A DNA stretch of 64,000 bases from Rhizobium grahamii CCGE 502. GTDB taxonomy: Bacteria > Pseudomonadota > Alphaproteobacteria > Rhizobiales > Rhizobiaceae. The notes below the pieces were generated by a model, which worked only from the letters and a program-made list of their open reading frames with translations, did no database searches and was not told the origin of the DNA. Positions within the stretch are counted from its first letter, which is position 1; every line of letters begins with the position of its first letter. The DNA is taken from positions 124,001 to 188,000 of the forward strand of contig NZ_AEYE02000015.1 of the NCBI RefSeq assembly GCF_000298315.2. The letters run 5' to 3'. Shown here one piece after another: positions 36,558 to 45,057 of this stretch. Position numbers and translations under genes: made by a program.

Positions 36558-37184
36558 ATGAAACACAGGTTTGCCTATATCGCGGCCCTTTTGGCCCTTT
36601 CGTCCGGCGCAGTCTACGCTCAGGACACCGCCATGAGTTTCTTCGTGACCAGCGTAAATCCGGGCAAGGGCGGCGATCTCGGCGGCCTCGCCGGCGCTGA
36701 CGCTTATTGCAACACGCTTGCTACAGCCGCCGGTTCGACCGGCAAAACCTGGAAGGCCTACCTGTCTACCGACGCGGAAAACGCCAAGGATCGCATCGGT
36801 TCCGGCCCATGGTATAACGCCAAAGGCGAAAAAATCGCCGACGACGTGGCCTCCCTGCACAGCGACAAGAACAACCTGACCAAACAGACAGCGCTTAGCG
36901 AGAAAGGTGCGGTCATCAACGGCCGCGGGGACACGCCGAACCGCCACGACATGCTGACCGGTTCAAAGGCCGATGGTACTGCGGCGCCTGAGACCTGCGG
37001 AAATTGGACGATGGGCGGCGAGGACGGTGTCGCAATCGTGGGCCATAGCGACCGGACGGGACTGAACGACTCGGCGGAAGCCAAATCGTGGAACTCGTCG
37101 CATCCGACACGCGGCGGCTGCACGGTGAAAGCCTTCAACGGGACCGGAGGCGACGGCCTGTTCTACTGCTTTGCATCGAATTGA
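36558..37184 (+). CDS. exported lectin-like domain protein
   Basis: Protein of 208 aa with a signal peptide cut near VYAQD (residue 22). The mature part resembles bacterial collagen-XV/C-type-lectin-like domains: FFVTSVNPGKGGDLGGLAGADAYC, WKAYLST, DRIGSGPWYNAKGE, CGNWTMGGEDG, AKSWNSSHPTRGGC and a final FYCFASN. Four cysteines could form two disulfides. It is probably periplasmic or surface-located; ligand and function are unknown. It stands alone between two convergent or divergent neighbours. Confidence 0.65.
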   Translation: MKHRFAYIAALLALSSGAVYAQDTAMSFFVTSVNPGKGGDLGGLAGADAYCNTLATAAGSTGKTWKAYLSTDAENAKDRIGSGPWYNAKGEKIADDVASLHSDKNNLTKQTALSEKGAVINGRGDTPNRHDMLTGSKADGTAAPETCGNWTMGGEDGVAIVGHSDRTGLNDSAEAKSWNSSHPTRGGCTVKAFNGTGGDGLFYCFASN

Positions 37185-37253
37185 TCGGCGCGGCATTGCG
37201 GGTGGCGCATTCTCACAACCCGCAATGCCATTCGCACCTGACGCGACCACCGC

Positions 37254-38282
37254 CTAAAGCCAACCGATCCGTCGAAGCACCCAAAGCGTCGCGATCGAGG
37301 TGATCGTAACAAACGCCACGATGATGACGAATGCCCAGGTGTCATTGACCCCCGGAATACCTCCGACATTCATCCCGAACAGGCCGGCAACGACGCTCGG
37401 CGGCAGCAGCAGGGCGGCCAGCGCCGCCAGCCGATTGGAATTTCGCGCGATACGCTCGCTGATCACTGTCGAGAGGTCGTCGTGGAGGATTCCCGTGCGG
37501 TCCCGGATGGCATCGAGATACTCGATGAACCGCATCAGCTTGTCGATCACCTCACGCATCCGCAGCTTGTCACGCTCGAGCAGCCACGGCGCGTCGTCGT
37601 GTTCGATGCGGTTTAGTGCGTCGCGCTGCGGCGCCAGATAGCGCCGCAGCTGCACGGAACGCCGGCGCAGGAGCTTGAGACGCTCGCGCACCTCACCAGC
37701 CTCACCATGAAAGATCATGTCGTCGAGTTCATCCACCTCCTCGTCCATCGAGTCGAGCACCGGCTCCAAGTCACGGACAAGCTTGTCGCCGATCAGCGCC
37801 AACAGGTCGCCGGTGCGCTGCGGGCCCTTACCCTTCTCGAGGGCGAGGCGGATGTCGCGAAGTGCCGTGATATAATGTCCGCTGTCCCGAAGTGAGATGA
37901 CCTTGTTGACGTCCACCCACAGGTGAAGCGGCACGAGATCAATGTCGGTCCGCTCCTCCGGCTCCTCGTCGGGGGCGGTTGCACACACCCCCCGAAGGAT
38001 GATCAGCAGGCCATCGTCGACAGGCTCGACACGCGGTCGTGTCTCCTCTTCGAGCAAGGCCTCCGTCACGAAGCTGTCGAGGCCGCTTTCAGTTTTGACC
38101 CAATCGGCAGCTGCCGCATGGTCGCGCTCGAGATGCAGCCAGATGATCCCGTCTTCCGGTTTCCATCGCCGCGCCTCAGCAATGTCCAACTGCGTGCAAC
38201 CGCCACAGCCATTCAAAAGCAGGGCGAAACGCAATCCGGGTTCCGCGCCGTAGCTCAGTTTCGGGATAACTGGCGTTTCCAT
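37254..38282 (-). CDS. CorA/ZntB-family divalent metal transporter
   Basis: Protein of 342 aa from ATG 38282. A large N-terminal cytoplasmic domain with a long helical stretch leads to two C-terminal membrane segments with the family signature GMN (LFGMNVGGIPGVND). The sequence after GMN and the acidic N-terminal half resemble ZntB (zinc) more than the magnesium channel CorA, but the substrate is not settled by sequence. Confidence 0.85.
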   Translation of the reverse strand: METPVIPKLSYGAEPGLRFALLLNGCGGCTQLDIAEARRWKPEDGIIWLHLERDHAAAADWVKTESGLDSFVTEALLEEETRPRVEPVDDGLLIILRGVCATAPDEEPEERTDIDLVPLHLWVDVNKVISLRDSGHYITALRDIRLALEKGKGPQRTGDLLALIGDKLVRDLEPVLDSMDEEVDELDDMIFHGEAGEVRERLKLLRRRSVQLRRYLAPQRDALNRIEHDDAPWLLERDKLRMREVIDKLMRFIEYLDAIRDRTGILHDDLSTVISERIARNSNRLAALAALLLPPSVVAGLFGMNVGGIPGVNDTWAFVIIVAFVTITSIATLWVLRRIGWL

Positions 38283-38331
38283 CGCGCGCCCTACATGGCC
38301 AGAGGGAACAAAAATGCAGCCAACACAAAAG

Positions 38332-38450
38332 CTTGGCGCGCAACAGATTCTAGCAGGTCGCAATTAAGGCGCAAGGCCGCCGGAATCGGGGTCGCTGCCG
38401 GTCCCGGCACTGGCTTTGGCGCTTAAAATAGATCGCCTTTGCGCGCCAAG
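38332..38450. promoter_or_regulatory. paired 12-base inverted repeats between corA-like and usp genes
   Basis: CTTGGCGCGCAA (38332-38343) and TTGCGCGCCAAG (38439-38450) are exact reverse complements separated by 95 bases. Each copy is itself nearly palindromic around GCGCGC. One lies near each divergent gene, as expected for two sites of one regulator. Confidence 0.4.
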
Positions 38451-38526
38451 ACGATTTCAACACCGATCAGATTGGCGTATTGTTCCAAGGTAGATTTTGC
38501 AGGCCGATCCACGAAGGAGGGCCACA

Positions 38527-39429
38527 GTGATCACGACAACGACCGACGGCAACTGGTCAAAAGGCTTCAACGCGCCTGATCCCGCCGCCGTGCCGCGCAA
38601 CGTTCGTGATCTCACCGAACATGCCGATATCGTTGTGCTATTGCCCGATCCGGCCTCGGCACAGTCCTGCCTCGATCTGGCCGACGACGCGGCCGATGCG
38701 GTGCAGGACAGCATCGCCGCCGTCCATATCGGCGCCGATCCGCTGGCGATGCTGGTCTCAGCCGAGGAAATCGAACTTCAGATGCTGCGGGACCTGGACG
38801 AAGGCTCGCCGCACGAGCGGTTCGAGCGCGTCAAACAGCTGTTCGACGAATGGAAACGGAGCGCGCCTCACCGGCAAAGCCTAGTGCTTGGCGACTACCA
38901 GGGCGACCTGCGCCGCTGCGTGGGCAGCGTCTGCCGGAACGCATCACTTGTCGTCACTCCCTACCGGGGCAACCTCGATGCTCGTGATGTTTTCCATAAC
39001 GTCCTCTTCCATGAGGGCAAGCTCGTGCTCATCCCGCCAGCCAACGGCTATCGCGGACGTCTGCTTGACCACGTGCTGATCGGCTGGAAGCCGCACGACC
39101 ATGCGCGGCGCACGATCGTCGCCGCCAGGCGCTGGCTTGCCGCTGCCGGCCGCATCACGGTGCTCTGCGTCGACGATAAGCCGAACAGGTACTACGAAAC
39201 CACTGCCAGGGAAATCTGCCGCCAGATGGGGCTCGATGCCGAGATTGTCGTGACCTCCTCAACAGGCCGCTCGGTTGGCAACACCATCCTCGACTTTGGT
39301 GCATCGGTAAATGCCACCTGCATTCTGACCGGTGCCTTCAAGCACGGCTACCTGCTTGAACTGCTCCTTGGCCGCGTCACCTATCGGCTGCTCTCCCACG
39401 CCACCGTTCCCTTGATGATGAGCCACTAG
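38527..39429 (+). CDS. universal stress protein-like protein
   Basis: Protein of 300 aa starting at GTG 38527 with AAGGAGGG six bases upstream. The C-terminal half resembles a UspA domain (LLDHVLIGWKPHDHARRTIVAARRWL, ITVLCVDDK, TILDFGASVNATCILTGAFKHGYLLELLLGR), as does the N-terminal part more weakly. The nucleotide-binding G-2x-G-9x-G(S/T) motif is not clear, so it may be of the non-ATP-binding type. It probably acts in the stress response. Confidence 0.7.
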   Translation: MITTTTDGNWSKGFNAPDPAAVPRNVRDLTEHADIVVLLPDPASAQSCLDLADDAADAVQDSIAAVHIGADPLAMLVSAEEIELQMLRDLDEGSPHERFERVKQLFDEWKRSAPHRQSLVLGDYQGDLRRCVGSVCRNASLVVTPYRGNLDARDVFHNVLFHEGKLVLIPPANGYRGRLLDHVLIGWKPHDHARRTIVAARRWLAAAGRITVLCVDDKPNRYYETTAREICRQMGLDAEIVVTSSTGRSVGNTILDFGASVNATCILTGAFKHGYLLELLLGRVTYRLLSHATVPLMMSH

Positions 39430-39615
39430 CGCCAGTGTCGTGCCTTCCGCGATCGCTCCTCCGCCCTCGAGCTGAACTCAAGCTCCTTGTGAAAGCAAGA
39501 CAATAGGCGCAAATAGTCGCCGGATCGGCAGCCTGCGTGGCATTCCTCAGGCCTGTCCGGACAGCATAACCTGCCAAACCGACGAATTTCCCAGTGCTGG
39601 ACAAGGAGATCGGAC

Positions 39616-40665
39616 GTGCCAACAGAAGTCGACAGCGAACTCCTTCCCCAGCTCGGATTGAAGTATCCCCTTATCGTCGCGCCAATGGCCGGTGGCCCGT
39701 CAACGCCGGAACTGGTGGTAGCAGCATCGGCTGCCGGCGCGCTGGGCTCCGTCGGCGCCGCCTACTCCAATCCCGCCGCGATCGTCGAATTTGCCGACAA
39801 GGTCCGACAGCGCACAAACAAACCCTTCGCGATCAACCTTTTCACTCCTCACCCGGCCCCAACGGTCGATGCCGCGGCAGTGGAGCGGGCGATTGCCGCC
39901 ACCGCCGGTTACCGCGCCGAACTCGATCTTACGCCCCCGCATTTCTCTCCGCCCTTTCAAGAGGATTTCGATGCACAGTTCGAAGCCGTCCTGAGGATCA
40001 GGCCAGCGGTATTCAGTTTTGTATTCGGCCTTTTGGCACCCGAGCATACGAAAGCCGCGCGAGAAGCCGGCATTCTGCTCATCGGCACTGCGACCTCACC
40101 GGAAGAGGCACGGGCACTCGAAGATAGCGGCGTCGACGCGATCACATTGCAAGGCTTCGAGGCCGGTGGCCACCGCGGGATCTTCGAACCCGACGCCGCC
40201 GATCCAGAAATCCTGCTTCGCGACCTTCTTGCTCAATGCAGGGAAAAAGTGCGCGTACCATTGATTGCAGCAGGCGGTATCATGACCGCTGCGGATGTTC
40301 GCGCCGCCTTCGCCGTAGGCGCTCGAGCAGTTCAGATGGGAACGGCTTTCCTGGCAACACGCGAGGCCGGAACGTCAGCTCCTTACCGGTCCGCACTGAA
40401 TGTTCCGAAGCGAAAGACGCGAACGACACGTGTCTTCTCAGGCCGGTTTGCGCGAGGAATCGAGAATCGCTTCATGACTGAGATGACACCGAATATGGAT
40501 GCGGTCATGCCGTTTCCTGCCCAGAACAAGTTTACTCGCGACCTGCGAGGGGCGTCGACCGCAAAGGGTTCGGCAGATTTCCTGTCGTTGTGGGCGGGAA
40601 CCGGAGAAGGCGAGCTTTGGCAGGGCTCGACCGCTGAACTGATCGACAGTCTGTTTGCCGAATAG
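39616..40665 (+). CDS. nitronate monooxygenase-family flavoprotein
   Basis: FMN-dependent TIM-barrel protein of 349 aa from GTG 39616 (AAGGAGAT upstream). Features are LKYPLIVAPMAGGPSTPELV near the N terminus, DAITLQGFEAGGHRG around the catalytic histidine and IAAGGIMTAADVRAAFAVGARAVQMGTAFL in the phosphate-binding part. Family members oxidise propionate 3-nitronate and other alkyl nitronates. It is 193 bases before the response-regulator gene. Confidence 0.85.
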   Translation: MPTEVDSELLPQLGLKYPLIVAPMAGGPSTPELVVAASAAGALGSVGAAYSNPAAIVEFADKVRQRTNKPFAINLFTPHPAPTVDAAAVERAIAATAGYRAELDLTPPHFSPPFQEDFDAQFEAVLRIRPAVFSFVFGLLAPEHTKAAREAGILLIGTATSPEEARALEDSGVDAITLQGFEAGGHRGIFEPDAADPEILLRDLLAQCREKVRVPLIAAGGIMTAADVRAAFAVGARAVQMGTAFLATREAGTSAPYRSALNVPKRKTRTTRVFSGRFARGIENRFMTEMTPNMDAVMPFPAQNKFTRDLRGASTAKGSADFLSLWAGTGEGELWQGSTAELIDSLFAE

Positions 40666-40741
40666 CTGCCGGCCCAGCCGTATCGGCAAGACGACGCAAG
40701 CGATTTCCGTGGCTTAGCAGGCAAATTGAAGGTGCAGACTT

Positions 40742-40757
40742 TGTATCACAATGTATC
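40742..40757 (+). promoter_or_regulatory. paired TGTATC box before the response regulator
   Basis: TGTATC occurs at 40742-40747 and 40752-40757, a direct repeat spaced 10 bases start to start, 102-117 bases before the response-regulator ATG. Single GATACA copies also occur at 40771-40776 and 40813-40818. The arrangement is typical of OmpR-family sites and suggests autoregulation. Confidence 0.5.
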
Positions 40758-40858
40758 GAGAGAGCCGGTGGATACAGTGTCATGCAAGCCACGAGGCGAT
40801 AAACATACGTCGGATACATCAACGGCGTCACTAGCAGAAAAATCACGGAGTTCACGCG

Positions 40859-41596
40859 ATGGAGCACATCGACCACATCCTGATCGTCGATGACGATCGC
40901 GAGATACGGGAGCTCGTATCGAGCTACCTCAAGAAGAATGGCCTGCGCGTAACCGCAGTCGCCGACGGACGGCACATGCGCTCCTTTCTCGAAGCAAACT
41001 CCGTCGACCTGATCATTCTCGACGTCATGATGCCTGGCGATGATGGCCTCGTGCTTAGCCGCGAGTTGCGCGCCGGCCGACACAAGGCCATTCCCATCGT
41101 CATGTTGACAGCACGCACAGACGAGATGGACCGCATCATCGGACTGGAGATGGGTGCGGACGACTACCTCGCCAAGCCGTTCTCGGCGCGGGAGTTGCTA
41201 GCCCGCGTCAAGGCTGTCCTTCGGCGCACGCGCATGCTGCCACCAAACTTGCAAGTGTCGGAAGCCGGCCAACTGCTGAGCTTCGGCCAATGGAAGCTCG
41301 ACACGACGGCACGCCACCTCATCGATTCAGACGGGACGGTGATCGCCCTCAGCGGTGCCGAGTATCGGCTGCTTCGCGTCTTCATCGACCACCCCCAGCG
41401 CGTGCTCAACCGCGATCAGCTGCTCAACCTGACACAAGGCCGGGACGCCGAGCTATTCGACCGGTCGATCGACCTCCTTGTCAGCCGCGTCCGCCAGCGT
41501 CTTGGCGACGATGCCCGGGAGCCAACCTATATCAAGACTGTCCGCAGCGAAGGCTATGTCTTCTCCATGCCGATCGAGATCACCGAGGCCCGCTAA
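40859..41596 (+). CDS. OmpR/PhoB-family response regulator
   Basis: Protein of 245 aa. The receiver domain has ILIVDDDRE, the phospho-acceptor D55 in LIILDVMMPG and the conserved lysine in ADDYLAKPF. The C-terminal winged helix reads TVIALSGAEYRLLRVFIDHP, VLNRDQLLNLT and IDLLVSRVRQRLGDDAREPTYIKTVRSEGYVF. The stop overlaps the kinase start by one base (TAATG). Recurrent paired TGTATC elements nearby are candidate binding sites. Confidence 0.93.
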   Translation: MEHIDHILIVDDDREIRELVSSYLKKNGLRVTAVADGRHMRSFLEANSVDLIILDVMMPGDDGLVLSRELRAGRHKAIPIVMLTARTDEMDRIIGLEMGADDYLAKPFSARELLARVKAVLRRTRMLPPNLQVSEAGQLLSFGQWKLDTTARHLIDSDGTVIALSGAEYRLLRVFIDHPQRVLNRDQLLNLTQGRDAELFDRSIDLLVSRVRQRLGDDAREPTYIKTVRSEGYVFSMPIEITEAR

Positions 41597-42918
41597 TGGC
41601 GACACCCGCCTTTCTGAATGGATTCCGCCTATGGCCGCGCACCCTCGGGGCGCGGCTATTTCTTATCCTGCTTGCCGGGGTGGCGATCGCGCACACGATG
41701 TCGTTCACGGTGCTGTTTTATGAACGATACTCGGCCGCCAAGTCCGTCATGTTCAACACGCTTGAAAACGACGTTGCGACCTCGATCGCCATCCTTGATC
41801 GCCTCCCGGCCAGCGAACGAGCCGACTGGCTCGATCGTCTCGATCGGGGGAGTTATAGCTTCGTGCTCGGCCCAGGCTTGCCGGGCAATCCGACACTCGA
41901 CGCGCGCACCGCCGAAATCGCCTCCAAGGTTCGCGCTGCCATAAGTACAAAGTATCCGATCGAGGTGGAGACCGTTCCCGGCAACACCCTGAGGCTCCAG
42001 GCGCATTTGACCCTGAGCGATGGTGCGCCGTTGACGATAGACATCAATCCGCACGGCGTCATGCCGCTGGCCGATTGGCTGCCTTATGTGTTGGCCGCGC
42101 AGTTGGCTTTGCTGGTGCTTTGCAGCTGGTTTGCGGTGCATCAGGCAATTCGCCCTCTCGTCAACCTCGCAAAAGCAGCCGATACGCTCGATCCGAATGT
42201 CAAAGCCCCTCGCCTCAGCGAAACGGGACCGAGTGAAGTCGCCTATGCCGCAACCGCCTTCAACGCAATGCGCGAGCGCATTGCCCAATATCTGGAGGAA
42301 CGCGTGCAGATCCTCGCAGCCATATCGCACGATCTGCAAACGCCGATCACGCGCATGAAGCTGAGGGCGGAGATGGCGGAGGATTTCGGCGACAGGGACA
42401 AGCTGATGCAGGATCTCAGCGAGATCGAACGTCTCGTCAAGGAAGGCGTCGCCTATGCTCGCAGCGCCCATGGCAATGTCGAAAAAGCCTCGCGCATCGA
42501 CCTTTCTTCGTTCATCGAGAGCCTCGTCTACGATTACCAGGATACCGGCAAGGACGTGACGATCACAGAGATGAGTGGCGGCGCGATCATGACCCGACCG
42601 CACGCCTTGAGACGGGTTCTGACCAATCTCATCGACAACGCGCTTAAGTTTGGTGGCAGTGCCGAGATCGAGGTGCTGCGCCGTGCCGATAGGGACGTGG
42701 TCGTTAGAGTGCTCGATCGCGGCCCCGGCATCCCCGAAGATCAATTGGAAGCCGTCCTCAAACCCTTCTTCCGTCTCGAGCAGTCGCGCAATCGCGACAC
42801 TGGCGGCACTGGCCTCGGCCTCGCCATTGCCGTCCAGCTGGTCACAGCGATCGGCGGATCGCTGACGTTGCGCAACCGCGACGGCGGCGGCCTCGTCGCC
42901 GAAATCGCCATTGGCTGA
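41596..42918 (+). CDS. membrane sensor histidine kinase
   Basis: Protein of 440 aa. The first membrane segment lies near residues 17-42, a periplasmic sensor of about 115 residues follows, and the second segment is LPYVLAAQLALLVLCSWFAV. HAMP (IRPLVNLAKAADTL) and the dimerisation helix with ISHDLQTPITRMKL (histidine near 245) come next. The ATPase has NLIDNALKFG, DRGPGIPEDQLE and GGTGLGLAIAVQL. All catalytic boxes are intact. It is coupled to the response-regulator gene; the signal is unknown, but the neighbouring genes suggest an oxidant or envelope-stress signal. Confidence 0.93.
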   Translation: MATPAFLNGFRLWPRTLGARLFLILLAGVAIAHTMSFTVLFYERYSAAKSVMFNTLENDVATSIAILDRLPASERADWLDRLDRGSYSFVLGPGLPGNPTLDARTAEIASKVRAAISTKYPIEVETVPGNTLRLQAHLTLSDGAPLTIDINPHGVMPLADWLPYVLAAQLALLVLCSWFAVHQAIRPLVNLAKAADTLDPNVKAPRLSETGPSEVAYAATAFNAMRERIAQYLEERVQILAAISHDLQTPITRMKLRAEMAEDFGDRDKLMQDLSEIERLVKEGVAYARSAHGNVEKASRIDLSSFIESLVYDYQDTGKDVTITEMSGGAIMTRPHALRRVLTNLIDNALKFGGSAEIEVLRRADRDVVVRVLDRGPGIPEDQLEAVLKPFFRLEQSRNRDTGGTGLGLAIAVQLVTAIGGSLTLRNRDGGGLVAEIAIG

Positions 42919-42966
42919 ACAGCGGTTGAACCGCCTCGCACATCGGTGACATGCTGCTCGATACCA

Positions 42967-42998
42967 GAAAAAAGCGGCAGCCTTTTGCGGCTGCCGCT
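42967..42998 (-). terminator. intrinsic terminator of ohr
   Basis: On the minus strand AGCGGCAGCC and GGCTGCCGCT (42973-42998) form a 10-bp GC-rich stem with a 6-base loop, followed at once by a T run (42967-42972). It lies about 50 bases after the ohr stop. The stem could also act on the kinase transcript from the other side, but no T run follows there. Confidence 0.75.
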
Positions 42999-43045
42999 GC
43001 TCAACATCACGTCCCCCTGACGGGGGCACCGTTTTTCTTATCTCG

Positions 43046-43462
43046 TCAGACGAGGTTTATGGTGACGTTGATATTGCCGCGCGTGGCCTTGGAATACGGG
43101 CAGGTTTGATGCGCCGCATCGACAATCGCGCGAGCAGTTTCGTGATCGACGCCTGGCAGGCTGACGTTTAGGCGCGCCTGAAGTTCGTAACCGCCTGCAT
43201 TGCTGCAGAGATCAACTTCGGTGTCGACCGCGAGATCGGTCGGAAGTGCAACGGCAAGGCTCTTCGCGGCAAAGCCCATCGCGCCGATGAAGCAGGCGGA
43301 CCAACCGGCGGCGAACAGTTGCTCGGGGTTCGTTCCCTGTCCCGCGCTACCTGGTGAGGAAAGCTTGACATCGAGGCGGCCGTCGGAGCTACGCGATGCG
43401 CCATCGCGGCCGCCGGTCGTATGCGTCTTGCCGGTGTAGAGTACTTTCTGATTGTCGCTCAT
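43046..43462 (-). CDS. ohr: organic hydroperoxide resistance protein (Ohr/OsmC family)
   Basis: Thiol peroxidase of 138 aa from ATG 43462 (GAAAGGA upstream); the longer open frame to 43819 is not supported. The two redox cysteines are C57 (GWSACFIGAM) and C121 (HQTCPYSKATRGNINV), with R19 and E47 in the usual active-site positions. It reduces lipid and other organic hydroperoxides using lipoyl-type reductants. A paired TGTATC-type box lies 123-138 bases upstream. No OhrR gene is adjacent, so control by the nearby two-component system is an attractive inference. Confidence 0.92.
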   Translation of the reverse strand: MSDNQKVLYTGKTHTTGGRDGASRSSDGRLDVKLSSPGSAGQGTNPEQLFAAGWSACFIGAMGFAAKSLAVALPTDLAVDTEVDLCSNAGGYELQARLNVSLPGVDHETARAIVDAAHQTCPYSKATRGNINVTINLV

Positions 43463-43584
43463 GATATTTTTCCTTTCGATAGAATGAACGGCTCGCTGCC
43501 GAGACGCAGATGGCGTCCCGCACGTGTCTGGAATGTTTCGTCGCGGTGCGAAAATGTAGCCAACTCCCGCGGAAACCTGGTCCC

Positions 43585-43600
43585 GATACAATGTGATACG
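43585..43600 (-). promoter_or_regulatory. paired TGTATC-type box before ohr
   Basis: On the minus strand CGTATC and TGTATC are spaced 10 bases apart (reading CGTATC-ACAT-TGTATC), 123-138 bases before ohr and in the same orientation as the gene. It matches the box before the response regulator in spacing and nearly in sequence. Confidence 0.5.
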
Positions 43601-43748
43601 AACGGGCAGGCCGCTTCTCGGCGAGGCAATGGGCGCTCGAAAACGGGCCCGGCCAAAGCGCGCTGAAACTCCAACGCCGGGTCCAGAGTCTGGAATGGAG
43701 GGAGTGGGGAGCCGCTGCTGCTTCCGGCGACCACCCCAAGGTGGCCGG

Positions 43749-44801
43749 TTAGAGCCGGTCGACGTCAACCACGGCCTGGGCAAAGGCCTGCGGCGCTTCC
43801 TGCGGCAGATTGTGACCAATGCCGCCGGATATCAGCCGATGCTCGTACTTACCCGAGAACTTCTTGGCATAGGCCGCCGGCTCGGGATGAGGGGCACCGT
43901 TGGCATCGCCCTCCAGCGTAATGGTTGGTACGCCGATGACAGGGAACTTCGCGAGCCGCGCTTCGAGCTCATCGTACTTCTTCTCACCCTCAGCCGCGCT
44001 GATGCGCCAACGATAGTTGTGAATGGTAATGTCGACGTGATCCGGATTTTCGAAGGCGGCGGCGCTGCGATTGAAGGTCGCGTCGTCGAAGTTCCACTTC
44101 GGCGATGCGAGCTGCCAGATCAGCTTGGCGAATTCGCTGCGGTACTTCTCGTAGCCCGCGCGGCCACGATCCGTGGCGAAGTAAAATTGATACCACCAGG
44201 CAAGTTCCGCCTTCGGCGGCAAGGGTGCCTTGTTCGCTTCCTGGCTGCCGATGAGATAGCCGCTGACGGAAACCAGGGCCTTGCAGCGCTCAGGCCAGAG
44301 GGCGGCGATAATGCAGGCCGTCCGGGCTCCCCAATCACAACCGGCGATCAGCGCCTTTTCGATCTTCAGCGCATCCATCAGCGCAACGATATCGGCGGCA
44401 ATCGCGGACTGCTGGCCGTTGCGCATCGTCTTGTCAGAGAGGAACCGTGTCGCGCCGTAGCCGCGCAGGTAAGGCACGATGACGCGATAGCCGGCGGCGG
44501 CAAGCAGCGGCGCAACATCGACATAGGTATGGATATCGTAGGGCCAACCATGCAGGAGAATGACCGGAGGCGCGTCGCTCGCGCCGAGCTCGGCGTAGCC
44601 GACATTGAGCAGACCTGCGTCGATCTGCTTGATCGAGCCAAATGAGGTATTGGTGCCTGGCGCGATGGTGGAGATTCGAGCCGCCGCCGGCGCCGCGGCC
44701 TGGGCAACGCCCGTGCCGGTCGCGCCGAATTGCGCTGCGGCAACGGTCAGCGCTGCCACGCCCATGAACCGCCGTCTTTGTTGATTGATTTCCTCTGTCA
44801 T
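43749..44801 (-). CDS. Tat-exported alpha/beta hydrolase, epoxide-hydrolase-like
   Basis: Protein of 350 aa from ATG 44801. A twin-arginine signal (QQRRRFMGVAALTVAAAQ) leads to a cut site near AQAAA. The hydrolase core has VILLHGWPYDIHTY (oxyanion HGWP), the nucleophile motif AGCDWGARTA with aspartate, a cap domain and the histidine in GGIGHNLPQE. The aspartate nucleophile and HGWP fit epoxide hydrolases or dehalogenases. Periplasmic location and two TGTATC boxes upstream tie it to the stress gene set. Confidence 0.8.
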   Translation of the reverse strand: MTEEINQQRRRFMGVAALTVAAAQFGATGTGVAQAAAPAAARISTIAPGTNTSFGSIKQIDAGLLNVGYAELGASDAPPVILLHGWPYDIHTYVDVAPLLAAAGYRVIVPYLRGYGATRFLSDKTMRNGQQSAIAADIVALMDALKIEKALIAGCDWGARTACIIAALWPERCKALVSVSGYLIGSQEANKAPLPPKAELAWWYQFYFATDRGRAGYEKYRSEFAKLIWQLASPKWNFDDATFNRSAAAFENPDHVDITIHNYRWRISAAEGEKKYDELEARLAKFPVIGVPTITLEGDANGAPHPEPAAYAKKFSGKYEHRLISGGIGHNLPQEAPQAFAQAVVDVDRL

Positions 44802-44841
44802 CACTGCTCTCCGACCTGTGTTAAAGACACCCGCATAAATC

Positions 44842-44868
44842 ACTATCCGTGTGTATCAATTGTGTATC
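44842..44868 (+). promoter_or_regulatory. TGTATC box array proximal to the hydrolase gene
   Basis: ACTATC (44842), TGTATC (44852) and TGTATC (44863) follow each other at 10 and 11 bases, 41-67 bases upstream of the hydrolase ATG and reading opposite to the gene. Confidence 0.5.
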
Positions 44869-44909
44869 CGGCGCTCGGAATTGAAAGCAAATGTAGGTAT
44901 CGGTCTAGC

Positions 44910-44925
44910 GATACATTGGTATACA
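44910..44925 (-). promoter_or_regulatory. distal TGTATC-type box before the hydrolase gene
   Basis: On the minus strand TGTATA and TGTATC are spaced 10 bases apart, 109-124 bases before the hydrolase start, in gene orientation. A GGTATC at 44896-44901 forms an inverted partner. Confidence 0.45.
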
Positions 44926-45057
44926 TTCGCGCGAGTTCATCAGCAGTTCGCAACAACCGAGGCATGCTGAGTTAGGAAGCGGTCGGGGCACCGACATGAC
45001 CCGACCTCGAATATCACTGCGACCGGCATTGCCGGCGTACTTTGTTACCGGATGAGT

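Noticed and set aside
40771-40818. Additional single GATACA hexamers before the response regulator as further boxes
   Set aside because: No partner half-site at 10-11 bases; single hexamers are expected by chance.
41656-43029. 457-codon frame opposite the histidine kinase
   Set aside because: All kinase boxes are intact on the plus strand, and the frame runs through the ohr terminator.
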